This document shows positions 56,583 to 64,000 of a stretch of DNA of 64,000 bases, one piece after another. The stretch covers positions 2,852,001 through 2,916,000 of the forward strand of contig NZ_CP084115.1 of NCBI RefSeq assembly GCF_020217465.1, written 5' to 3'. The notes under the pieces were generated by a model that saw nothing but the letters and a program-made list of their open reading frames with translations, was not told the DNA's origin and ran no database searches. The position numbers and the translations under genes were made by a program. This stretch comes from Cobetia amphilecti (GTDB lineage Bacteria; Pseudomonadota; Gammaproteobacteria; Pseudomonadales; Halomonadaceae). Each line of letters opens with the position of its first letter. The first letter of the stretch is position 1.

Positions 56583-57791
56583 TCAGGCGGCACGGCCGTT
56601 GCGCACCATGGCGTGGGGGTCGATGACGAATTTCTTGGCAGCGCCGCCATCGAAGTCCGCATAGCCCTGCGGTGCTTCTTCCAGACTGATGACCTGAACA
56701 TTGACCGCATCGGCGATATTGACGCGCCCGAACAGGATCGCCTGCATCAGCGGGCGGTGATACTTCATCACCGGGCATTGGCCCGTGTGCAGCGAGTGGG
56801 ACTTGGCCCAGCCCAGCCCGAAGCGCATCGACAGCGCCCCGACCTTGGCGGCCTCATCCTCGGCGCCCGGGTCTTCGGTGACATAAAGCCCGGGAATACC
56901 GATCTGGCCGCCGGCACGCGTCAGCGCCATTGCCGAGTTGAGCACCGTGGCCGGCTGCTCGCGGCCGTGATCACAACCACAGCCATGCGCCTCGAAGCCG
57001 ACGCAATCGACGAAGCAATCCACTTCGCGCTCGCCGAGAATCACCTCGACCTTGTCTTCCATCGAACCTTCCTGACGCAGATCGATGGTCTCGCAGCCGA
57101 AGCTCTCGGCCTGCTGCAAACGCTCGGGGATCATGTCGCCGACGATGACACAGGCCGCCCCCAGTAGCTGGGCGGACACGGCCGCCGCCAGCCCGACCGG
57201 CCCGGCCCCCGCGATATACACCGTGGAGCCCGGCCCGACCCCCGCGGTCACGCAGCCGTGGAAGCCGGTGGGGAAGATATCGGACAGCAGCGTCAGATCA
57301 CGGATCTTCTCCATCGCCTGGTCGGCATCCGGGAACTTGAGCAGGTTGAAGTCGGCATAGGGAACCATGACGTAATCTGTCTGACCGCCAGTCCAGCCGC
57401 CCATGTCGACATAGCCGTAGGCCGCGCCGGGACGCGCCGGGTTGACGTTCAGACAGATCCCCGTCTTGCCTTCCTTGCAGTTGCGGCAGCGGCCGCAGGC
57501 AATGTTGAAGGGTACCGAGACGATGTCACCGACCTTGATGAATTCCACATCGCGCCCGGCCTCGACGACCAGACCGGTGATCTCGTGGCCCAGCACCAGG
57601 CCCTGCGGCGCAGTGGTGCGGCCACGCACCATGTGCTGATCACTGCCGCAGATATTGGTCGAGACGACCTTGAGAATGACCCCGTGTTCACACTTGCGAT
57701 TTCCCAGCGCCAGGGTCGGATAGTCCAGTGATTCGACACTCACCTTCCCCGCTCCCTGGTATACGACTCCGCGATTGGCATTGGCTGACAT
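56583..57791 (-). CDS. fdhA: Glutathione-independent formaldehyde dehydrogenase
   Basis: NAD-dependent oxidation of formaldehyde to formate without added glutathione, a detoxification enzyme. The 402-residue protein belongs to the zinc alcohol dehydrogenase family. The catalytic zinc region is STNICGSDQHMVRGR near 44-58, and the structural zinc cysteines are in CGRCRNCKEGKTGIC near 97-111. A Rossmann motif, VYIAGAGPVGLAAAV, lies near 173. The insertion HGCGCDHGREQ near 268 is typical of the Pseudomonas putida enzyme, which retains bound NAD and can dismutate aldehydes. AGGAG precedes the ATG. It is a single gene. Confidence 0.95.
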   Translation of the reverse strand: MSANANRGVVYQGAGKVSVESLDYPTLALGNRKCEHGVILKVVSTNICGSDQHMVRGRTTAPQGLVLGHEITGLVVEAGRDVEFIKVGDIVSVPFNIACGRCRNCKEGKTGICLNVNPARPGAAYGYVDMGGWTGGQTDYVMVPYADFNLLKFPDADQAMEKIRDLTLLSDIFPTGFHGCVTAGVGPGSTVYIAGAGPVGLAAAVSAQLLGAACVIVGDMIPERLQQAESFGCETIDLRQEGSMEDKVEVILGEREVDCFVDCVGFEAHGCGCDHGREQPATVLNSAMALTRAGGQIGIPGLYVTEDPGAEDEAAKVGALSMRFGLGWAKSHSLHTGQCPVMKYHRPLMQAILFGRVNIADAVNVQVISLEEAPQGYADFDGGAAKKFVIDPHAMVRNGRAA

Positions 57792-58219
57792 GACGTGCTC
57801 CTGGCTGGCATGGGGTTTGGCAGGTGGCCGGCGACAGGCAGACAAGCTGGCTTGCGCCGCCCGTCACTTCTCCTGCATCGGCCACCAGCCCCCGGTCGGT
57901 GGCGTCCAACCGGTAGGGCTTATGCAGACTAGGTCAGTTGTCACAGGTTGGCTGTCCAGATGAGGCATCGACATGCCTAAATGAGACAGTTCACGACCAA
58001 AGTGTCACTTCGGTTGCCCGCAAGCCCACTCGCCAGTGCCCTCGCGCCTCTGCTGTTGGCGGCAGGCGACAGTCAGCGTCGATGCATCTCGACACTTGAA
58101 GCACGCGCCCATACCCCCCAGTACTGATGTCAGCGTCATCTTGACGACAGACATTGAGACCCGAGCCCGCTTACGGCGGCTCTGGAAGACAGCTCTGAAA
58201 GACACTTCAAGGAGAGATC
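57792..58219. other. Divergent region between fdhA and the small lipoprotein gene
   Basis: 428 bases with no accepted gene. Two small dyads occur: GGCAT-CGAC-ATGCC (57964-57977) and AAGTG-T-CACTT (58003-58013). Either could be an operator for fdhA, but neither matches a site I know. Confidence 0.4.
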
Positions 58220-58597
58220 ATGACCCTGACATCCAACGCCCTGCGCAATTCCTGCATGACCCTGGCCCTCGTCGGCTCCGCCTTCATCGCCGGTTGCGGC
58301 AACACCAGCGTGATCGAGAAGCAGGACACGCGCTATGAAGTCAGCGCCGTCGATGAAGACCGCGATGATGCCATCGCACAGGTCAAGGAACGCGCGCTCG
58401 AGGTGTGTGAAGAGCAGGACCGCGACAAGTACGATGTGCTCGATTCGCGCGTCTTCGGCCCGCACGACGCCACCGCCAAGGCCGCCGATGGCAATGACCA
58501 GCTGGAAGGTGGCACCGTCAATGAAGACACCGAAATGGCTGCCGCCACCCATGAAGGCGAAGGTTACAAGGTCGTCTGGACCGTGCGCTGCCGCTGA
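58220..58597 (+). CDS. Small lipoprotein of unknown function
   Basis: I do not recognise this 125-residue protein. A signal peptide ends in a lipobox FIAG-C near residue 26. The mature part is strongly acidic (YEVSAVDEDRDDAIAQVKER, DGNDQLEGGTVNEDTEM). It keeps a second cysteine (LEVCEEQDRDKYD) and a last one in WTVRC at the end, which could form a disulfide. AAGGAG precedes the ATG, and a good terminator follows 95 bases downstream, so it is a real single-gene unit. Location: outer or inner membrane lipoprotein facing the periplasm. Confidence 0.75.
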   Translation: MTLTSNALRNSCMTLALVGSAFIAGCGNTSVIEKQDTRYEVSAVDEDRDDAIAQVKERALEVCEEQDRDKYDVLDSRVFGPHDATAKAADGNDQLEGGTVNEDTEMAAATHEGEGYKVVWTVRCR

Positions 58598-59037
58598 GGC
58601 GTTCCCCCGTCAGGTAGCGTGACCTGACAGCGCGCTCGAACGCGAAAGCGAAAGTCGCAACGACGGCGAAAGCGAAAGCGCAGCATCCGTCAGAAAGCCG
58701 CCCCCAGGGGCGGCTTTCTTGCGTTCCGACACCAGGCGATAACCCAGGGAAACCGACACTGCGGCACTTGAGTTCCGACGAAAGCTGTCCCAGCGCTGCC
58801 CCTGATCGCCATGTGAAACTGGTGAAGAGAGAGCCCCCGCCGCCCGGGTGGCACGACAGTGGCGACTCGGACGCTGACCCTGCAACCTCGCTGCATGCAC
58901 CTCGCAGCATGAAGCTCGCGCATTGCCATGCGAGACGTTCGACAGCCCTATCGCTCGGGGACTGTCGATCACTGCCATACGCCATGACGAACCCATCAGG
59001 ACTCTCTGCGCCCGCGCGCCGTCAAGGAGGCTTTTCC
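58598..59037. other. Intergenic region between the lipoprotein gene and cfa
   Basis: 440 bases holding the terminator at 58692-58720 and, before it, GCGAAA-type hexamer repeats (58642-58680). Downstream the cfa frame stays open without a start that has a ribosome site, so I treat it as cfa leader. No promoter is clear. Confidence 0.45.
58692..58720 (+). terminator. Terminator after the lipoprotein gene
   Basis: AGAAAGCCGCCCC (58692-58704) pairs with GGGGCGGCTTTCT (58707-58719) with a very short loop, ending in TTCTT. Confidence 0.85.
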
Positions 59038-60216
59038 ATGAGTATCGAACAACGCCTGGCCCCCGTTGCACTCCCCGACACCCGTCATCGACGCACCGTC
59101 GAACATCTGCTGGCAGGTTCCGGCGTCAGGCTCAACGGGCCCGATCCCTGGGACATTCGCGTTCGCCATCCGGACCTCTTCCGGCGGGTACTGCAGCAAG
59201 GCAGCCTGGGACTGGGCGAGGCTTATATGGAAGGCTGGTGGGACTGCGACCAGATCGACGAGATGATCTGTCGCCTGCTGCGACATGGCCTGGGCAGCCG
59301 CGCCCACACCACCAGCGAGCGCATCGCCTATCGCCTGCAGGCCGGGGTGATCAACCTGCAGAGCCGCCGCCGCGCCGGCGTGGTCGGCAAGGTGCATTAT
59401 GACTTCGGCAATGACCTCTTCACGCGCATGCTGGATGACACCCTGTGCTACAGCTGCGGCTACTGGAAAGACCTGCCGGTGAGTGCGGAGAACCTGGGCA
59501 AGGCGCAACAGGCCAAGCTGGATCTGGTGTGTCGCAAGCTGGGGCTGGCGCCCGGCATGCGGTTGCTGGATATCGGCTGTGGCTGGGGGAGCCTTGCCGC
59601 CTACGCCGCGCGCCATTACGGCGTGGAGGTCGTCGGCATCACCATCTCCGCCGAACAGGCCGCGCTGGCGCGTGAGCATTGCGCAGGGCTACCGGTGGAA
59701 ATCCTGCTCAAGGACTATCGCGACCCTGACTTCCGGCGCACGGTGGGAAGCTTTGATGCCATCGCCTCGATTGGCATGTTCGAACACGTCGGCCACAAGA
59801 ACTACGCCACCTACTTTGCCCATGCCGCGCACCTGCTGCGGCCCGGCGGGCGCTTCGTGCTGCACACCATCGGCTCCAACCAGAGCGATATCTCGGCCGA
59901 CCCCTGGGTCAACCGCTATATCTTCCCCAATGGCGTGCTGCCCAGCGCCAGTCAGCTGGTACGCGCCAGCGAAGCGCATCTGGTGATGGAGGACTGGCAC
60001 AACTTCGGCGCCGACTATGACCCGACATTGATGGCGTGGCGCGCCAATCTCGACCAGCACTGGCATGAGCTGGCCGATACCTACTCACCGCGCGACAAGC
60101 GCATGTTCGAGTACTATCTCGGCGCCTGCGCAGGCGCCTTCCGCGCCCGCCAGCTTCAGCTGTGGCAGGTGGTGTTCACCCACGGCACCGCAGGGCGCTA
60201 CGACGCGCCACGCTGA
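59038..60216 (+). CDS. cfa: Cyclopropane-fatty-acyl-phospholipid synthase
   Basis: Adds a methylene bridge from SAM across the double bond of membrane phospholipid acyl chains, giving cyclopropane lipids that protect in stationary phase, acid or salt stress. The 392-residue protein has the N-terminal lipid-binding part (GPDPWDIRVRHPDLF near 30, GEAYMEGWWDCDQIDE near 60). The SAM fold follows with LLDIGCGWGSLAAYAARHYG near 178-197, and SIGMFEHVGHKNYATYF is near 246. AAGGAG lies nine bases before the ATG. Upstream open frame has no signature. The slyA-type gene is convergent. Confidence 0.95.
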   Translation: MSIEQRLAPVALPDTRHRRTVEHLLAGSGVRLNGPDPWDIRVRHPDLFRRVLQQGSLGLGEAYMEGWWDCDQIDEMICRLLRHGLGSRAHTTSERIAYRLQAGVINLQSRRRAGVVGKVHYDFGNDLFTRMLDDTLCYSCGYWKDLPVSAENLGKAQQAKLDLVCRKLGLAPGMRLLDIGCGWGSLAAYAARHYGVEVVGITISAEQAALAREHCAGLPVEILLKDYRDPDFRRTVGSFDAIASIGMFEHVGHKNYATYFAHAAHLLRPGGRFVLHTIGSNQSDISADPWVNRYIFPNGVLPSASQLVRASEAHLVMEDWHNFGADYDPTLMAWRANLDQHWHELADTYSPRDKRMFEYYLGACAGAFRARQLQLWQVVFTHGTAGRYDAPR

Positions 60217-60380
60217 TCCACCGCCTGCGGAGCGCCGACAATCTCGACCGGCGACGACTGTCACAAGCGGCGGGGCGAATCAGACGCGTCGCCGCGAAGC
60301 GATTGAGCAGCGCATGCATCAGGTAGATCAGCAGCATCGCGCTGCAGACCGCGACCAGCGCCGAAAGCGCTGATCGGATG

Positions 60381-60902
60381 TCACCCCTGACGACTCCGCT
60401 GATATTCGGCCTGGGAGCGCGCGATGCTGGCACTGGCATTGTCTTCAAACTGGAGCAGAGTGCGGGCGAAGGCATTGAGCGCTTCGTCATCGAAGCCGAC
60501 GTACAGCTCGGCACGCACTCGCTCGATGCGCTCCGTCAACTGGGTCAGGCACTGGCGGCCTTGCTCGGTGAACCACAGGCAACGCGCCCGCTTGTCGGTC
60601 TCGTGCGGCACACGCGCAATCAGCTGCTGAGCCTCGAGCTGGTTGAGGGTGCGCGTCAGCGACGGCATCTCGATGCCCAGCTCGCTGGCCAGCATCTGTT
60701 GGGTACAGCCCTCGCCGAGCTTTTCCAGATGGACCATGACCGTCCAGCGCGATTCCGTCATGTCCAGGCTACGCACCGCGCTGGTGATGGCGGTGCGCCA
60801 TAGACGGTGGACCCGGCCGACCTGGCCACCCAGCGAGGGCTTGATCTGCTCGTGAAACGGAATTTCCTGTGTCGAATCCGTCCCCGAAGAATGTGCGTTC
60901 AT
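60381..60902 (-). CDS. slyA: MarR-family regulator SlyA-like
   Basis: Winged-helix regulator of 173 residues. LGGQVGRVHRLWRTAI near 24-39, LASELGIEMPSLTRTLNQLE near 71-90 with the recognition helix, and DKRARCLWFTEQG near 103 follow the SlyA pattern closely. A polar 23-residue N-terminal extension precedes the core. An exact SlyA recognition sequence lies about 130 bases upstream inside a promoter-like spacer, which predicts autoregulation. In relatives SlyA controls envelope, haemolysin and efflux genes; its targets here are unknown. The 164 bases between cfa and slyA show a possible remnant but no accepted gene. Confidence 0.88.
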   Translation of the reverse strand: MNAHSSGTDSTQEIPFHEQIKPSLGGQVGRVHRLWRTAITSAVRSLDMTESRWTVMVHLEKLGEGCTQQMLASELGIEMPSLTRTLNQLEAQQLIARVPHETDKRARCLWFTEQGRQCLTQLTERIERVRAELYVGFDDEALNAFARTLLQFEDNASASIARSQAEYQRSRQG

Positions 60903-61246
60903 GTATCATCTCTCGACATGAAGGCTCCCATGACACTCCCCCTCATCGGTACTGAGCGGAAGACCCACGAGAGCCTTGATTGGTGCGGCGTCAGGGCGGC
61001 TGTTGCCGGCGATATCAGACGCCATCTATATTAGCTTGCTAACAATATGAGAATCATACCCTTTATTAGCGAGCAAAACAATTCACCAATTCCGATATTC
61101 AAACACGCATTCAAGCGCCTCTGCGTCTCTGTCTTCTTGCCTGTCTTCTGACTTATCTTCCCCTTCTCCTCTTTCTTCTTTTGCGGCTCGTCTGCTTTGC
61201 TCTCGCCCTGTTGTCTTTTCTCTCCCGTCATCACCTGCGCCGCGGG
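60903..61246. other. Region between slyA and tyrR
   Basis: 344 bases with the SlyA site and its promoter at 61025-61053. The part 61100-61230 is strongly pyrimidine-rich, so purine-rich on the tyrR-sense strand. A 66-codon Lys/Glu-rich frame there (61031-61231, minus) has a hydrophobic end but a poor ribosome site; I do not accept it as a gene. No hairpin terminator for tyrR is visible. Confidence 0.45.
61025..61053 (-). promoter_or_regulatory. slyA promoter with SlyA box in the spacer
   Basis: On the minus strand TTCTCA (61048-61053) and TATAGA (61025-61030) are 17 bases apart. TTAGCAAGCTAA, the published SlyA consensus, fills 61031-61042 next to the -10 hexamer. Binding would block polymerase. 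Confidence 0.65.
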
Positions 61247-62800
<1,554 letters not shown>

Positions 62801-62810
62801 GGCGTTCTCG

Positions 62811-62858
62811 GCATTGTCGTTGGAATTCTTGTTGGCATTGTCGTTGGAATTCTTGTTG
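62811..62858. repeat. Exact 24-bp direct repeat (2 copies) just upstream of phhR
   Basis: GCATTGTCGTTGGAATTCTT continues for 4 more bases and is repeated exactly at 62811-62834 and 62835-62858, with a partial third copy after. It would lie in the messenger leader immediately before the phhR start. Confidence 0.92.
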
Positions 62859-62900
62859 GATTGTCATCGAAATGGTGTCGCCGGCCTGGCGGCGCCGCTC

Positions 62901-62960
62901 GAGTCACGGGCGGCTTGGCGACGGACAGCTTGGCGACGGGCGGCTTGGCGACGGGCGGCT
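62901..62960. repeat. 15-bp tandem repeat between phhR and phhA (4 units)
   Basis: GAGTCACGGGCGGCT, TGGCGACGGACAGCT and two copies of TGGCGACGGGCGGCT follow each other. The last two units are identical. It ends six bases before the A/T-rich control region of phhA. Confidence 0.9.
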
Positions 62961-62993
62961 GAGTGACGTTAACGTAAGCGTTATCAAAAACGT

Positions 62994-63011
62994 CGTAAAG
63001 CATTCCTTACA
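62994..63011. promoter_or_regulatory. TyrR-box-like site between phhR and phhA
   Basis: CGTAAA-N6-CTTACA agrees with the TyrR consensus TGTAAA-N6-TTTACA at 10 of 12 positions and keeps the G and C that are invariant in it. It lies between the divergent regulator and phenylalanine hydroxylase genes. Confidence 0.6.
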
Positions 63012-63077
63012 AAAGACGGCGACACAGCAATGCACGAGCGCCCGAATGGCACAGGATGCGCCCGATTACCACTCCAG

Positions 63078-63095
63078 TGTCACAATTATGTGACA
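63078..63095. promoter_or_regulatory. TGTCAC-AATTAT-GTGACA dyad upstream of phhA
   Basis: A perfect 6-6-6 inverted repeat, 170 bases before phhA. Half-site order is the reverse of a CRP site (TGTGA then TCACA), so CRP binding is doubtful. The regulator is unknown. Confidence 0.5.
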
Positions 63096-63265
63096 AGATA
63101 CGCGCCAACGCAGCGTTATCTGCGGCGCAGAGCCACGCCTGACCACTGGTCAACGCCACCCGACAAGGCCTAGCGTTGTCATCGACATGCAAGGACTGGC
63201 ATGTACGCCATAAAGACAACACGGCAGCCTGCTCGGCAGCGCCGCCATCTGGTTGGGGAGGTTGC

Positions 63266-64000
63266 ATGAACGCACCGCAGGGTCGTCATTGGCCACAGAC
63301 ATCCCAGGAAGCTCAGCCCGGCTCGCAAACCAAGGCCAAGGGCACCCGCTACGTGGCCCATGAGCCGGATGCCCGGGGCCGGATCCATTACAGCGATCAG
63401 GAAAACGCCACCTGGCAGACACTGATGGCGCGCCAGATGGCGCTGGTCGAGGGGCGTGTCTGTCGCGAGTATCGGCAAGGGCTCGAGCGCCTTGCCCTGC
63501 CGGAGGACCGCATCCCCCAGCTCGGCGAGATCGATCGTGTCCTCGAGGCCGCCACCGGCTGGCGAACCGCTCGCGTGCCGGCCTTGATCCCCTTCACGCG
63601 CTTCTTCGAGTTGCTCGCCGAGCGGCGCTTCCCGGTCGCCACCTTCATCCGCTCCCCGCAAGAACTCGACTACCTGCAGGAGCCGGACATCTTCCACGAG
63701 ATCTTCGGCCACTGCCCGATGCTCACCCACCCCGCCTTCGCCGAGTTCACCGCCACCTTCGGACGCCTCGGTCTCGCCGCCAGCAAGGAAGAGCGCGTCT
63801 ATCTGGCCCGCCTCTACTGGATGACGGTGGAATTCGGCATGCTGCGCGAGACTCAACCCGATGGTAGTCGCGCCCTGCGCCTCTACGGCGGCGGCATCAT
63901 CTCCTCGCCGCGCGAGACCCGCTATGCCCTGGGTGAGCTTGCGGAGAGTCTCGAGCGCCCCGCGCATCTGCCCTTCGATGCCGTCGAGGCACTGCGCACC
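63266..64000 (+). CDS. phhA: Phenylalanine-4-hydroxylase, 3' end cut by window
   Basis: Pterin- and iron-dependent enzyme hydroxylating phenylalanine to tyrosine. 245 residues are visible. The iron ligands are the two histidines of FHEIFGHCPMLTHPAF near 147-162 and the glutamate in YWMTVEFGML near 193. VPALIPFTRFFELLAERRFP near 107-126 is also typical of bacterial PhhA. GGGGAG lies five bases before the ATG at 63266. It is divergent from phhR, with a TyrR-like box between them. In Pseudomonas the next genes are phhB and an aminotransferase; here they would lie outside the window. Confidence 0.95.
   Translation, partial: MNAPQGRHWPQTSQEAQPGSQTKAKGTRYVAHEPDARGRIHYSDQENATWQTLMARQMALVEGRVCREYRQGLERLALPEDRIPQLGEIDRVLEAATGWRTARVPALIPFTRFFELLAERRFPVATFIRSPQELDYLQEPDIFHEIFGHCPMLTHPAFAEFTATFGRLGLAASKEERVYLARLYWMTVEFGMLRETQPDGSRALRLYGGGIISSPRETRYALGELAESLERPAHLPFDAVEALRT

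Larger units (their letters stand above)
62961..63265. other. phhA control region
   Basis: 305 bases with the TyrR-like box (62994-63011), an ACGTTAACGT palindrome (62966-62975) and the 18-bp dyad at 63078-63095. No gene. I could not place a -35/-10 pair with confidence. Confidence 0.5.

Noticed and set aside
63078-63095. CRP site upstream of phhA
   Set aside because: The half-sites are in the opposite order to the CRP consensus; it is reported only as an unassigned dyad.

Overview
The window is a high-GC gammaproteobacterial chromosome segment. Protein similarity, gene orders such as thrS-infC-rpmI-rplT-pheST-ihfA and ihfB-lapA-lapB, and the marine-type sodium symporters suggest the family Halomonadaceae, possibly Cobetia. 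That assignment is inference from recognised proteins, since no search could be run. I see no prophage, insertion sequence, integron, CRISPR array or plasmid-type gene. It reads as core chromosome with compact operons, strong intrinsic terminators and well-formed ribosome binding sites.

Layout. 1-2.6 kb: apt (cut by the window edge), an NCS2 purine permease and riboflavin synthase, all on the minus strand. 2.9-6.6 kb: a methionine unit in which a promoter, a SAM-II-like riboswitch and a terminator precede metN-metI-metQ, followed by free-methionine-sulfoxide reductase and an esterase. 7.9-8.4 kb: three identical tRNA-Val(GAC) genes with their own promoter. 8.6-15.2 kb: the glycerol regulon (two aquaglyceroporins, glpK, glpR, glpD) with GlpR-like operators. 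15.2-23.7 kb: fumC with a Fur-like box, a FUSC membrane protein coupled to nadB, ygfX-sdhE, ihfB, lapA and lapB. 23.8-27.8 kb: an NSS-family sodium symporter and a ktrAB potassium system. 27.8-35.3 kb: the translation operon thrS-infC-rpmI-rplT-pheS-pheT-ihfA. 35.5-45.2 kb: an OmpA-like lipoprotein, an M20 amidohydrolase with a DUF2489 partner, then an envelope and sugar-nucleotide cluster (GT4, ugd, a phosphoethanolamine-transferase-like sulfatase, cysQ, galE). 45.6-55 kb: DASS and GltS symporters, leuA, an Lrp regulator, hppD and the argO/argP pair. 55-64 kb: argE, formaldehyde dehydrogenase, a small lipoprotein, cfa, slyA, tyrR/phhR and the start of phenylalanine hydroxylase.

How the genes work together. 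metNIQ imports methionine and the adjacent reductase repairs oxidised free methionine. The leader can form two exclusive structures, so SAM would be expected to shut transcription off. Glycerol enters by GlpF, is phosphorylated by GlpK and oxidised by GlpD. GlpR-like sites lie in front of glpK and, as three copies spaced 42 and 21 bp apart, in front of glpD. phhA and hppD are early steps of phenylalanine/tyrosine breakdown, with the TyrR/PhhR regulator divergent from phhA and a TyrR-box-like site between them.

The least expected pattern is a set of short degenerate tandem repeats, most with a 15-bp period, each locus with a different sequence. They sit in intergenic regions and, in frame, in dispensable parts of proteins (a FUSC tail, a YgfX linker). 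I know of no name for this pattern and treat it as the main candidate for something undescribed.
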